From NCBI GenBank assembly GCA_039707465.1, contig CM077645.1, positions 160,629,503 through 160,693,502 of the forward strand: a DNA stretch of 64,000 bases. The letters are read 5' to 3'. This stretch comes from Rhabdophis nuchalis. Lineage: Eukaryota; Chordata; Lepidosauria; Squamata; Natricidae. Shown in pieces: positions 1 through 10,891 of the stretch (its first letter is position 1; each line of letters begins with the position of its first letter). The position numbers and the translations under genes were made by a program. A model generated the notes under the pieces. It was given only the letters and a program-made list of their open reading frames with translations. It was not told the origin of the DNA and searched no databases.

Positions 1-197
1 CATTAAACTGTCTTCTAATCTTTCATCTAGTGAAGATCCACCATGGGATTCTGGGGCCTTCTGTGAATGACAAGAACTCTTCATAGAACGGTAAACTGGA
101 TCCATCCCCATGTTCTTTGAGAGAATGACTAAAGGCATGTTTTTAGGTGCTATGCTTTATACCAACATTTTTCAAAGTTAGCCATTTTTGTCTAGAC

Positions 198-306
198 CGG
201 GGGTCTGCAAAGTTGGCTCTTTTAAGACTGGTGGACTTCAACTCCCAGAATTCCCCAGCCAGCTATGCTCCACCAGTCTTAAAAGAGCCAACTTTGCAGA
301 CCCCTG
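198..306. mobile_element. hAT-type fold-back MITE (family A)
   Basis: The element is almost wholly palindromic: the left arm reads GGGGTCTGCAAAGTTGG and the right arm is its complement, ending CCCCTG. It is flanked by 8 bp GTCTAGAC (190-197) and GTCTAGGG (307-314), a hAT-length target duplication with two mismatches. It has no coding capacity and must be mobilised in trans. Other copies lie at 8469 and 61441. Confidence 0.8.
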
Positions 307-314
307 GTCTAGGG

Positions 315-375
315 CAGTGGTCCCCGACCTTTTTGGCACCAGGGACCAATTGTATGGAGAGGTTTTTCTGTGGGC

Positions 376-377
<2 letters not shown>
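315..377. mobile_element. hAT-like terminal fragment
   Basis: This starts CAGTGGTCCCCGACCTTTTT, a hAT-style terminus, directly after the target duplication of the preceding MITE, and runs into the (GT)n tract. I do not see the opposite end, so the assignment rests on the terminal motif only. Confidence 0.4.

Positions 378-416
<39 letters not shown>
378..416. repeat. (GT)n microsatellite
   Basis: About 19 uninterrupted GT dinucleotides. Open frames across it are poly-Val/Cys artefacts. Confidence 0.97.
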
Positions 417-417
<1 letters not shown>

Positions 418-1583
418 TTTTGCACACTGCATCTCGCGCATGCACAGATGGGGATTTGCCCATTTGCATTGACCAATTTCAGGCATACCGCAGAAAGATT
501 GGTTGAGCTAGGGAATATTAGGAATAGACACCCATGCTTTATAAAATAGTGTGTCAAGCAAAAGTAAGAACAAAGAGATAGCATACACTCAATAATTTTC
601 AGTTTTCTCTCCAAATGGATACTTTAGATTATTTTGCCACCACTTTAGCAACACATGTACAATCAATACTGGCGTCTATACCGTCCATTTCATTTGCTTT
701 CCTCCATCAGACACCCTGCTAGAAAGAATCAGGGCAGCCTTTTTGTATTCCCTGCAGCTGTAGAAGCAAGCAGTCTGGAATACAACATGACCTTCTCCAC
801 GTGCACATGAAACAGAGAACTTATTGGCTGTTATTTGCTTGAGACTCTCAACATAAATCCTGCCAACCATCACATTATCATGCCAGACAAGATGCAAACC
901 TGAACCATATGGCTAAGGAGTGGAAGATTTTATTTGCGCCCTCTTGCTGCTTCCTCTCTTGCTTTAGCTCCATGCCTGCTCTACGTTTTCAATGGACTAT
1001 TTCCACATGGCATCAGGAGGTAGAGGCGAGGGGAAGCAATTTAGGAAAGCGAGTGTTTCCTTTTTAAATCAGAAAAACTGTGAACCATAACATACCCACT
1101 GTTTCCCCATCAAACATACGGCTTTGCAAAAAGTTGCAATCAAACAAATGGAAAACATTAAAAATCTGTGCTGCAGAGTTAGCCAAAATTGTGAGAGCTG
1201 CAGTTGCCTCCCTCCCTTGGGGAATAATTAGTATAGATGCTTTTCAAGACCTTATTAACGGGGAGGCTTCCAGACAGCAACAAGAAGTAGTTCTCCTCCC
1301 ATTTTCTATAGCATTTACTAAAGCTGCACAAGTTTTCACCCATCTTTGTCCTTTGGTGCCATGATTTTCATGGCACTTAAGTTAATTCACCTCTTAGCTT
1401 TTCTTCTGCCATTAAGGATGCTTCTGCAAAGGGATGGGAATTAATGTGGTTTCTTCTCAAAGCAGCCTGTGAATACACATGAGCTGCAATAAGGTGTATT
1501 CTTCACCACTTTGGTTTAACTTTTTGGGGAGAAGGGAAAGATTAGGAGCAGATGTCAAACTCAGCCAAAGCATTTTGGCTGTA
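417..1583. other. Unique AT-rich non-coding DNA
   Basis: I see no gene, RNA gene or recognisable repeat. The open frames are short and show no domain. Confidence 0.6.
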
Positions 1584-1945
1584 ACGGTAAAGATAAAGGT
1601 TCTCCTCACACATGTATGTACTAGTCATTCCTGACCCCTAAGGGGCAGTGCTCATCTCCATTTCAAAGCCGAAGAGCCAGCACTGTCCGAAGACATATCC
1701 ATGTCATGTGGCCAGCAAGACTAAACGCCGAAGGCGCAGGGAACGCTGTTATCTTCCCATCAAAAGTGGCTCCTATTTTTTTCTACTTGCATTTTTACAT
1801 GTTTTCGAACTGCTAGGCTAGCAGAGGTTGGGGCAAGTAATGGGAGCTCACTCCATTACGCAGCACTAGGGATTCGAACCACCAAACTGCCAACCTTTCT
1901 AATCAACAAGCTCAGCATCTTAGTCACTGAACCACCGCATCCCTA
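1584..1945 (-). mobile_element. Sauria-type tRNA-derived SINE, full length
   Basis: Read on the minus strand, the 5' end is a tRNA-like head with an A-box-like segment (about 1,920-1,940) and a B box GGTTCGAATCCC (near 1,870-1,885). A body of about 250 bp follows, with a 3' end in CCTTTA repeats (1,584-1,600), the BovB-like tail of this SINE class. A 9 bp direct repeat TTGGCTGTA flanks it (1575-1583 and 1946-1954). It is complete, so it dates from one retroposition event using a BovB-type machinery. Confidence 0.85.
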
Positions 1946-2365
1946 TTGGCTGTAGTGGGACCATATAAGGACAGTCTATGATAGAATAGTTAAAGGGCTG
2001 GACTAGAACTTGGGAGACCAGATTTAAAACTCCATTCAGTTATTAATTTCCTATGTATCTCTTGGACTAACCTATCTCATAAGGTAAGTTACCTCATATT
2101 GTAAAATTGGAATGAGAGAATAAAAGGAGAATGTAGGGAGAAAACCTTGGGGTTAAAATAAAATAAAAAACAAAACAGCAGCAGAATGTAGCTCAAGATT
2201 TAGAGAATGAGACAGTTCAAAATCTTGAATGGATCGTAAGAGTGTCAAAACTATCCATTCTATACCCTTATTTAAGGAGGGAGGAATAATTGGCTTGGAT
2301 TCCAAATTTTTGAGGAGTTCCTCCTGTGCTAGCAAGCAGACTTGCTAGTTGTTAGGCCTTCTGAG

Positions 2366-2640
2366 CAGTGGTGAGATTCAAATTTTTTTACTACCAGTTC
2401 TGTGGGTATGGCTTGGTGGGCATGGCAGGGGAAGGATACTGTAAAATCTCCATTCCCTTCCCATTCCAGGGTAAAGTTACTGCAAAATCCCCATTCCCTC
2501 CCAATTAGCTGGGACTCAGGAGGCAGAGAATAGATGGGGCGGGGCCAGTCAGAGGTGGTATTTACTGGTTCTCCAAACTACTCAAAATTTCCGCTAATGG
2601 TTTTACAGAACTGGTCAGAACCTGCTGAATACCACTTCTG
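2366..2640. mobile_element. hAT-type MITE (family B)
   Basis: Termini are CAGTGGTGAGATTCAAA and its partial complement ending ACCACTTCTG. Flanks are CTTCTGAG (2358-2365) and GTTCTGAG (2641-2648), an 8 bp duplication with one mismatch. It has the same interior as the copy at 36076 (opposite orientation). Non-coding. Confidence 0.8.
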
Positions 2641-3527
2641 GTTCTGAGGATATTCTGATCCTTTGGTAGCCCTTGGCTTGAAGATGGAAGCTTCTAGGAG
2701 AGCTGTCTTACTTACTAATCTCAGCAACTTAACATGAGAAGTGTTTGAATTTCCTTTCTATTCTTGTGTCATGCTTGTGCTTTACATTGAGTAAGCCTGT
2801 TCTTGTGGTTCAGAGAAATCTATGCTCAGACTCAGGAAAGCTTCAGTAAACCAGATTTCTCTAATCTGGGCCTTCTCCAGATTATGAATGACTTTGACAC
2901 TACTTTGGCACTTAGCGAGGAGATGTGGCTGGTTGGATCTGCCAAGGGATTTATGGACACTGTTAAATTGGAGGTGAAATCTAGGGGTTTTCCCTGAGAC
3001 TCTGGCAAAAAGTCATGTTGCAGTTTTAGAATAGGCACAGAACCTTAGCTGTATTGCTGTTGCTTCTTTTGCAGTGACCCCAGGGTATATCTTGGCTTTA
3101 TGAGGAGCTACAGGAGATGAATTGCCAGAAAAGAGATCTGGAGCACCATTGGAAGGTGGGAATGACAAGTGGGTCTGATCAAATACATATTTGGGATTAC
3201 ATCCTGGGACTACAAGGAGTAAAATGTCATTATTTCTCTTCCCTTATTGTGTCTGTTGATAGCCGTCTAGTAGCCCTGTTTAGAATGACTTGTTTGTTGC
3301 TAGAAAGAGACATTACACAAGAAGGACTACAGGAGCACCATGAAAAAAAAATTCACTGTCTACCAAATCCTGCCAAGGTACCTGGGATATATCCTTGTGA
3401 CATTGTTTTGAATGAGTTTGAGCCTATGGCACCTGCTAAAATGGAATGGATTCTTAGACTCTGAGTTTGGCCACTTGTTGATTCAATATATATTTGTTTT
3501 GAGTTTCAAGGCTGTTTAGGAGGTGAA

Positions 3528-4363
3528 CAGTGGAGAGGGCGCGCAATTTGGGTGTCCTCCTGGATTCCCGGCTGTCCATGGAGGACCATGTGGCAGCCGT
3601 AGCCAGGGGGGCGTTTCATCAGGTACGCCTGATGCGCCAATTGCGCCCCTTACTGGACCGGGCTGCCCTTCGCACAGTCACTCAAGCTCTCGTGACGTCC
3701 CGACTCGACTACTGTAATGCTCTCTACATGGGGCTTCCCTTGAGGTGCACTCGAAAGCTACAGCTAGTCCAAAACGCAGCCGCGCGGGTGATTATGGGAG
3801 CCACTAAATGCTCCCACATAACACCGATCCTGCGCGAGCTGCATTGGCTTCCTGTGGTCTTTCGAGTGTGCTTCAAGGTCCTGACAACTATCTTTAAAGC
3901 GCTCCATGGCTCGGGGCCTAGTTATATGCGAGACCGCCTCCTGCCCCATACATCCCTTAGACCGATACGCTCCCACAGAGAGGGCCTTCTCAGGGTGCCG
4001 TCGGCTGGACAATGCCAACTGGCGACACCCAGGAGAAGAGCCTTCTCTGTGGCGGGGCCCGCCCTCTGGAATGACCTACCCCCTGAATTACGTACCATCA
4101 CCGACCTCTGCCTCTTCCGCCAATGTCTCAAGACATATTTGTTTCAACAAGCCGGCCTAGCCTAACCTCCCATAGGGACTTTTAGGTAGTTTTTAAATTG
4201 GGTTTTTAAATATTGGTTTTAGCGCAGGATAGGTTTATTTAATAGTTTTTTAAATTATATTTATTGCATTTTGTATGTTTTTAAATTTCCTGTGCGCCGC
4301 CCTGGGTCCTCTGTGGAGAAGGGCGGGATATAAATTTAAATAAATAATAAATAAATAAATAAA
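3528..4363 (+). mobile_element. CR1/L2-group LINE, 5'-truncated 3' end
   Basis: Positions 3,530-4,165 are an open frame of 211 codons matching the C-terminal fifth of the LINE protein at 20,894-23,791 (LGVLLD.RLSMED, SRLDYCNALYMGLPLRCTR, LHWLPV, FKVLTTIFKALHGSGPSY, GPALWNDLPPELRT). A roughly 200 bp 3' UTR follows, with a hairpin CCGCCC/GGGCGG (4297-4302/4321-4326) and a (AAAT)n-type tail. The 5' truncation is typical of target-primed reverse transcription. It sits inside the older LINE. No RT core is present, so it cannot move itself. Confidence 0.9.
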
Positions 4364-4494
4364 TCTGAGTTTGTGTTGTTGAGTGGTATCAGCTTCTTGG
4401 AGACAGTGAATAGTTCCTTCAGTCTTGAAGCCTCTCCTCAAAGATGCCATTGTCAACTCTGAAGCGAACCTGGTTGGGGCCATTTTTGAGGCTT

Positions 4495-4847
4495 CAGGGT
4501 TGCCACAAAGTGAAGAAGGGATAGGGAGGAGTGGGGAACATAGTTAGATAGGGGTTTTATAGCCAAATGAAAATAGTTTCGTGTGGGAACAAAGGACATT
4601 CCAACAGGTGGATGGAGAAGGAGGGGTGAAGTAACCAGGCAACCAGCAAGCACCTTGATTGGACAATGTGACTGATTGTTTGGAGGAAGGGAGAACTTTT
4701 GCTTTTTTAATCAGGTGAAAACTGTGGGAACTTTCAGAGTCAGTTTTCCCAGTTTGTGCCAATATATCACCAATAAAAATGTTCTTTGAGGAATCTACCT
4801 GCCTTGGAGTTCTGCTTTCTATGGGGCTATTACTTGGAACCCTGACA
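4495..4847. mobile_element. Possible solo LTR or terminal-inverted-repeat element
   Basis: It begins CAGGGTTGCC and ends AACCCTGACA, so the ends are short imperfect inverted repeats. Inside are an AATAAA (about 4,773-4,778, + strand) and a TATA-like GGCTATAAAACC on the minus strand near 4,555. It interrupts the ancient LINE, which supports it being an insertion. I found no convincing target duplication, so the class is unresolved. Confidence 0.35.
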
Positions 4848-5205
4848 GTTATTCCTGGACCCAAAGATTCAGGATAATTTCTATCCAATTTAGAAGATGT
4901 TGAAGATCCTACATTTGGGTTATCTGGAGCTGTTTGAATCTGGTTTCAGTGACAGCATTGATCATGCTTCTTAATGACCTTTGGTAGAGCTTGGATGAGG
5001 TTGGTGCACTCCAGTGCTTCTTAATCTACATTTCTGTGGCTTTCAGATTGATGAATCATGGCATCCTGGGATTGGTTGTGGAGGGACACAACATGTTGGG
5101 GTGTTTACATTTTTTATTGGTCATTCCCAACTACTGATAATGTTGATATAGGGGGAAAGATTGAGACCATCATTGTGGGATGCCTCCGGATTTATTACTC
5201 TAATC

Positions 5206-5579
5206 TAGTGATGGCGAACGTATGGTGCGGGTGCCACAGGTGGCACGCGGAACCATTTCTTAGGGCACGCGAGATGTTGCCCTGTCAGCACTAGCGTGCA
5301 TATGTGCGCTGGCCAGCTGATTTAGGCCTTCTTTTGAGGCTGTTTTTCGCCCTCTGGAGGCTTCAGGGAAGCTCCTGAAGCCTCTGGAGGTGGGGAGGAG
5401 AGGCTGTTTTCACCCTCCCCAGGCTCCTAGAAAGTCTCTGGAGCCTGGGGAGGGCGAAAACAGTGTGCCAAAAGCAGGGGGTCGTGCACATAGCATTATG
5501 GGTGTGGCACACCCACGCATGACCCCCCTGCGCTCCCCCCGCTATTGGCACGCGAGCCAAAAAAGGTTAGCCATCACTG
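5206..5579. mobile_element. hAT-type MITE (family C), 374 bp
   Basis: Termini are TAGTGATGGCGAACG and its complement ending GTTAGCCATCACTG (first base C to T). The flanks CTCTAATC (5198-5205 and 5580-5587) are a perfect 8 bp duplication. The interior has GC-rich complementary segments around 5,340-5,470. It is inserted in the reverse-transcriptase region of the ancient LINE. Non-coding. Confidence 0.92.
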
Positions 5580-5727
5580 CTCTAATCCTTTTCTTTAACA
5601 GCCACATGAAACTGCTGTATGAGATCATCTTGCTTGGAGTTATTCATACACTGATAATACACAAGTGTACATTTCATCCTGAACTAACCAAATGATTCTG
5701 TCAAGGTCCTGTTCCAATGGCTGTAGG

Positions 5728-6009
5728 CAGAGATGGGTTGCTGCTGCTTTAGCCCAGTTCGGCCGAACCGGTAGTGGAATTCAGGCCTGGGTCACAGAAC
5801 CGGCAGCGACGTAGGCCTGAAACACTCCCAAACTGGTTCCCTTGCCACCACTGATGTCACCATCATGTTGGATTTTAGACTGTGCATGCGCTGTTCACTG
5901 TAAATTGTTCTGCGCATGTATGCAAAACAATTTCCATTGAACAGCATGTGCACATGCAAGAGAAGCGAGCCCAAGCACGTGTTGTGTGTGGGTTGCGAAC
6001 CCACTCCTG
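5728..6009. mobile_element. hAT-type MITE (family B variant)
   Basis: Ends CAGAGATGGGTTGC and GAACCCACTCCTG. Flanks are GCTGTAGG (5720-5727) and GCTGTAAG (6010-6017), one mismatch. The ancient LINE resumes directly after it (KLNPAKI frame), so it is a second insertion into that LINE. Confidence 0.8.
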
Positions 6010-6850
6010 GCTGTAAGCTGTCTGGAGCTGAATGGGAAGAAACAGATTTAAACTAAATCCTGCCAAGATCATGCGGGTATGGATATTTGGGATGCCTAGG
6101 CCTGGGGTCTTTCCATCTTTAGTCTTGGATGGGTTGGACTTCCTTACTGATGTGCTCCATGGAAGTTGTATTGGATTTATGGTTCCTACTCAAAGAACAG
6201 GCTATTACTATCAATTCCACTGTGTATAGCAGACTAGAAAATCAACACCGGATGTGGTCAAGAAAGTCTTTGACAGATTCATCTGAACATTAATTGCACG
6301 CAAACCTTGGTGACTTCATGATTGTATTGCTGCAATGCAGTAAACATGGAACTGCTCTTGAAAACTGCTTGGAAGCTACAGCTGGTTCAGAATGAGTAAC
6401 AAGGCCAGTGATAGGCATGTAATATTATGTCCATGTGACGCCCTGATTTAATGAGATACATTGGTTATCGCTTGACTTATGGTGCAATTCAAAGTTCTCA
6501 TTGTCACCTATAAAGCTCTTTGTGGCACTGGGCCTGGCTATTTGAAGCCTATCCAACTGATTCTGCCCAGCTACTGAGACACTTGGCAGAGTATCTGCAT
6601 TTCAAGTCCCTTTCATAAAGAGTGACATTTATCAGGACCCAGGAATGTTCTTTCTCTGTTGCAACATCTGAGGTCCAAACAGCTCCCATCCTGAGAATGT
6701 TCAGAAAGTATCTTAAAAATTGGCTGCCCTCCCAGGCCTTGGGGAAGAGTGGTAGTTGGGTCCCTACAGGTTGTTTTGTTGTTATTCAGAGGCTGCCTTC
6801 TGGACATTTATGAGATATTTTTTTAAAAAAATTCTTGTTTATTTCTTTCT

Positions 6851-7771
6851 TCAATAGGCTCATCTGGCTTGGGCAGCCTCTATATTACATTAAATAAAAA
6901 CAAAGAAATATAGTGTTGATCTGGTTTGTGTATCATGGCAAGTGTATGATTTAGAGACTACAAAAATTTGTCTCCAAAACTAGGAGCCAAAATGTAAAGC
7001 CAAGTAGGAAAGAAAGGGACGTAGGTAGGATCTAGCTACTGTGACTATCGCTTATACTTATTTTGCCCTCCAAGCTATTACCCATCCATTCCCAACTGTT
7101 AATGTTCAGACATACAACTGAATATGTGCTTTTTGAAAAGAAAAGCAAGCAAGCAAGGTGATTCCAGGTATCCAGAATTTTGTGCAGGATGCTGCTTTTA
7201 GCTTTTACTTAGCAAAATTTCAGTTGTCCTGAACACATACATACAGTATGCGCATAGACATGGACAATCCTTCACACATACTTATCTCAGTTTGTTTTTC
7301 TTCAAGTGACTTGTAGCTGAATTTGAAAAACAATTGAGGAATTGAGGAACTATGCCTAAGCATCAAGAAAGAAATTATTTTTACATCCACTGCCAGATAT
7401 TGTTGTGCTACCTGGTTATATATAGATGGGGAATCACATGCAGCTTATCATGTCAATGATAGGTTCTACCATACCATTTAAGATGTTAATCATTAATTCA
7501 AGTCATGAATTTTGTGTTTATAACATAAACCTTTTTTTTTTTTTAAATCACTCCAAATCAAAATAACATGAAAAGCTCTGGCAGTCTAATGCCCTGGTAC
7601 TAAATGATCTTAGAACAGAATTTCTATTTCACAAAAGAAAACCAAGCTAGAACCAATCCCAACAGAAACGGCTGCTCTTTCTTTTAGACATAGATATCAA
7701 GAGCAATCAAAACTAAAATGTTTTTGTGCCTACAGCAAAAAAGACAGCAAAAAAGAGCAGCATCCCATAGT
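6851..7771. other. Unique AT-rich non-coding DNA
   Basis: No gene or recognisable element is visible. A short poly-T run lies near 7,534-7,545. Confidence 0.6.
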
Positions 7772-7772
7772 G

Positions 7773-7859
<87 letters not shown>
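7772..7859. repeat. (ACAG)n microsatellite
   Basis: About 22 uninterrupted tetranucleotides. The open frame through it reads Asp-Arg-Gln-Thr repeats and is not a gene. Confidence 0.97.
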
Positions 7860-7950
7860 TTAAATGGAGAATTGATTTCCAGGTGAAGTTTGTAGCTTCA
7901 AAAAGTGTTTCAGTTTAGTTTGGGATTTAAAGTGGCCACATGATAGAGAT

Positions 7951-8340
7951 TAGAATAAAATAACAGAGTTGGAAGGGACCTTGTAGGTCATCTAACCCAA
8001 CCTCTTTGCCCAAGTGGAGACACAAGGGGTGTCAAACGTGGCCTGGATGTGTCATGTGTTGGCCATGCCCACCCCCATTTTAGCGAAAGGGGGGAAGCTG
8101 TGATACATCACGTAATGATGACGTGATGATGTGAGTTTGACACCCCTGCCCTACACCATTTCTGACAGATGGCAGTCCAGTTTCTTGAAAGCGTCCAGTG
8201 ATGAAATTGAAGTTTCGATATTGAAGCTGAACTTTTATACCACACTAGACAACCATAACCTTTGGATCATTTGTTTCAAAGGTATTTCCTTGCCTCTGAA
8301 ATCATCTCAGATTTCATCACAGAGCTTTTAATGTACTTTA
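7951..8340 (-). mobile_element. CR1 LINE 3' end, minus strand
   Basis: On the minus strand the sequence ends AAGGTCCCTTCCAACTCTG followed by an ATTTTATT-type tail, the typical CR1 3' terminus. The 3' UTR (CACCATTTCTGACAGATGG on +) continues past an inserted MITE at 8024-8148. It is 5'-truncated and non-coding, and its upstream limit is not sharp. Confidence 0.75.
8024..8148. mobile_element. hAT-type MITE (family D) inside CR1
   Basis: Ends AAGGGGTGTCAAACGTGG and its complement GAGTTTGACACCCCTG, the CAGGGGTGTC hAT terminus. The right flank is CCCTACAC (8149-8156). The left flank GGAGACAC looks like a damaged copy of the same site, because the CR1 consensus there should read GGAGACCCTACAC. Confidence 0.7.
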
Positions 8341-8384
8341 AAAGATTTTAAAAATTGGGGGAGATATTCAGGTATGTCTTTAAC

Positions 8385-8665
8385 GTCTAACGTCTTTAAA
8401 AAGATGTTAGACAGCCATTTGTCTGAAATGGTATAAGGTTCCTGCCCATGCAGGGGGTTGGACTAGAACAGGGGTCTGCAAAGTTGGCTCTTTTAAGACT
8501 GGTGGACTTCAACTCCCAGAATTCCCCAGCCAGCTATGCTGGCTGGGGAACTCTGGGAGTTGAAGTCCACCAGTCTTAAAAGAGCCAACTTTGCAGACCC
8601 CTGGACTAGAAGACCTACAAGGTCCCTTCCAACTCTGCTATTGTATTATTGTATTATTATTGTAT
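8385..8665 (+). mobile_element. CR1 LINE 3' end
   Basis: CR1 3' UTR ending GGTTGGACTAGAA...GACCTACAAGGTCCCTTCCAACTCTG and a (ATTGTATT)n tail. It is split by a family A MITE at 8469-8603. Removing that MITE and one 8 bp duplication rejoins the CR1 sequence exactly. Confidence 0.85.
8469..8603. mobile_element. hAT-type fold-back MITE (family A) nested in CR1
   Basis: Perfect terminal palindrome CAGGGGTCTGCAAAGTTGG and its complement, with a perfect 8 bp target duplication GACTAGAA (8461-8468 and 8604-8611). The two arms share about 60 bp and could form a long hairpin. Confidence 0.95.
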
Positions 8666-9332
8666 CTGCCCTATAACTAACCCATCCTGAACTGTATAGC
8701 ACACCAGGAGTTACTTGATGACATTTTGTATTATGTCATTCAATACTCTCTGATAATTCTTTTTAAAAATTTTAAATATTGCCAAATTTCCATTCTATGG
8801 GAACCATGGTTCCCAGATTATGGACTCATTCTGTAAATTAGCCCATTTCATCTTATCTTGGGCCCAAAAAGTGTGCCCTCTGAGGCACTGTTTCTTCCAT
8901 TTAAAGATTACACACCCAAGAATTATAGTAGTATATAGACATAATTTATTTTCATTCATTTCTTGGTGTAACTGTAACCAGTCCTTTCCAAGTATTTGGT
9001 GTGACCTTTTTTACTTCTTCAGTAATTTTTTTCAAACTGCTCAGAGAACTTCATTTGTAAACTAAAAGTATGATAAAAAAAAAAAATATGGTCAAATATG
9101 AGACTCTCTTTCCCTTTTTCTCACTTGTGATCTAAGAGAAGAGTGACTCTTCTCATTGTTGACTGGGTCCCCTAACATCACCTTAGATCTACAGATGTTG
9201 AGTAAAGATGGAAAAAGAGCTCCACTGTGGATTTTGCTGGTAATAGAGTTGGCCTTTTAAAAAATCCTAGTGGATCCATAGCAGGATAAACAAGATTAAA
9301 GTCCATTTGATATTCATCTTTTCCAAGGGGGA
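8666..9332. other. Unique AT-rich non-coding DNA
   Basis: Nothing recognisable beyond a short A run near 9,077. Confidence 0.6.
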
Positions 9333-9953
9333 AAAGCTACAGCTAGTCCAAAACGCAGCCGCGCGGGTGATTATGGGAGCCACTAGGTGCTCCCACATAA
9401 CACCGATCCTGCGCGAGCTGCATTGGCTTCCTGTGGCCTTTCGAGTGCGCTTCAAGGTTTTGACAACTATCTTTAAAGCGCTCCATGACTCGGGGCCTAG
9501 TTATATGCGAGACCGCCTCCTGCCCCATACATCCCTTAGACCGATACGCTCCCACAGAGAGGGCCTCCTCAGGGTGCCGTCGGCTGGACAATGCCAACTG
9601 GCGACACCCAGGGGGAGAGCCTTCTCTGTGGTGGGGCCAGCCCTCTGGAATGACCTGCCCCCTGAATTACGTACCATCACCGACCTCCGCCTCTTCCGCC
9701 AATGTCTTAAGACATATTTGTTTCACCAAGCCGGCCTAGCCTAACCTCCCATGGGGACTTTTAGATAGTTTTAAATTGGGTTTTTAAATTTTGGTTTTAG
9801 CGCAGGATAGGTTTATTTAATAGTTTTTAAATTATATTTATTGTATTTTGTATGTTTTTTAAATTTCCTGTGCGCCGCCCTGGGTCCTCTGTGGAGAAGG
9901 GCGGGATATAAATTTAAATAAATAAATAAATAAAATAAATAAATAAATAAATA
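9333..9953 (+). mobile_element. CR1/L2-group LINE, 5'-truncated 3' end
   Basis: The frame 9,337-9,744 encodes the C-terminal segment KLQLVQNAAARVIMGA through GPALWNDLPPELRT to QAGLA, nearly identical to the copy at 3,528-4,363. The same 3' UTR follows, with hairpin CCGCCC (9875-9880)/GGGCGG (9899-9904) and an (AAAT)n tail. The close match of the two copies implies a recent common source. Confidence 0.9.
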
Positions 9954-10207
9954 TTGTATTTTTCAAAATACATCAGATGATCAGACCTCTTGCCTTCTTT
10001 TCCCCACAGAAAGTACATTTTGAAACACAAGGCTGTTCTCAGAAGCTATTTTCTATCGCAGCATTTCCTGGTGTGATATATGGCCCATATAATGAATAAA
10101 GCTGCTTACTTTGCTAAAAAGCAGAAACAAATTTCACATTGATGTCTATGGGGAAAAATAGGAAGAGGAAACTGTTTTGATCATTAAAGTGGCAGATCTT
10201 CACAAAG
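9954..10207. other. Unique non-coding DNA
   Basis: Nothing recognisable. Confidence 0.6.
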
Positions 10208-10891
10208 GAACAATTTAGCAGTCTTCCAATATTTGAAGGGCTGCTACAAAGAAGAAGGGGTCAACCTATTTTCCAAAGCACTGGAATGCAAGGCAAGAAA
10301 CAATGGATGGAAACTAATCAGAGAGATCCAGGGGAAATTTTCTGAAAGTGAGAACGATCAACCAGTGGAACAACTTGCCTTCAGAAGTTGTGGGTGCTCC
10401 ATCATTGGAGGTTTTTAAGAAGAGACTAGACAACCACCTGCCTGAAATGATATAGGGCAGTGATGGCGAACCTATGGCAGGGTGCCACAGGTGGCACGTG
10501 GAACCATTTCTTAGGGCACACGAGACATTGCCCTGTCAGCTTCAGCACGCTTGTGTGTGCTGGCCAGCTGATTTAGGCCTTCTTTTGAGGCTGTTTTTCA
10601 GGGAAGCTCCTGAAGCCTCTGGAGGTGGGGGGGAGCCTGTTTTCACCCTCCCCAGGCTCCTAGAAAACTTCTGGAGCCTGGGGAGGGTGAAAAAAGTGCG
10701 CCAAAAGCAGGGGGTTGTGCATATAGCATTATGGGTGTGGCACGCCCACGCATGACATCCCTGCGCTCCACCCCACTTTTAGCACGTGAGCCAAAAAAGG
10801 TCAGCCATCACTGATATAGGGGGTTCAACTAGAAGATTTCCAAGGTCCCTTAAAACTCTGATATTCTATTCTGTTCTGTTCTGTTCTGTTG
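10208..10891 (+). mobile_element. CR1 LINE 3' end, split by a MITE
   Basis: CR1-type 3' UTR (GGAACAACTTGCCT, GGAGGTTTTTAAGAAG, CACCTGCCTGAAATG), terminus CAAGGTCCCTTAAAACTCTG and an (ATTCTGTTCT)n tail at about 10,862-10,890. A family C MITE occupies 10458-10813. The frame at 10,233-10,418 is UTR, not a gene. Confidence 0.85.
10458..10813. mobile_element. hAT-type MITE (family C) nested in CR1
   Basis: Ends CAGTGATGGCGAACCTATGG and TCAGCCATCACTG. Perfect 8 bp duplication ATATAGGG (10450-10457 and 10814-10821). Same family as 5206-5579 and 35081-35453. Confidence 0.95.

Larger units (their letters stand above)
2800..6850 (+). pseudogene. Ancient, decayed CR1/L2-group LINE (linker + RT), split by later insertions
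   Basis: Conceptual translation of 3,075-3,300 aligns by eye with residues about 322-395 of the intact LINE protein at 20,894-23,791 (EEL..M, KR.LE..W, ALFR.T..LL). Further pieces match the reverse transcriptase: 4,364-4,490 (VNSS.S..), 4,860-5,200 (LL.DLW.A, then the region of the DxxxAFD motif), 5,590-5,700 (FN..MK.L.E.I) and 6,030-6,560 (KLNPAKI, KLQLVQN, FKVL...KAL.GTGPGY). Many stops and frameshifts remain. It is interrupted at 3,528-4,363, 4,495-4,847, 5,206-5,579 and 5,728-6,009. It is the oldest recognisable element here; its exact ends are uncertain. Confidence 0.7.

Noticed and set aside
1080..1364. 94-codon frame as a gene
   Set aside because: No similarity to any family I know, and no exon signals.
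1860..1945. tRNA gene on the minus strand
   Set aside because: The A and B boxes belong to a SINE head with a SINE body and tail. The cloverleaf is not maintained.
3459..4373. Target duplication TCTGAGTTTG (3460-3469 and 4364-4373) around the young LINE end
   Set aside because: The right copy abuts the LINE tail, but the left copy is about 58 bp away from the LINE start, and the intervening DNA is not LINE. It could only fit with an extra 5' rearrangement, so I left it unassigned.
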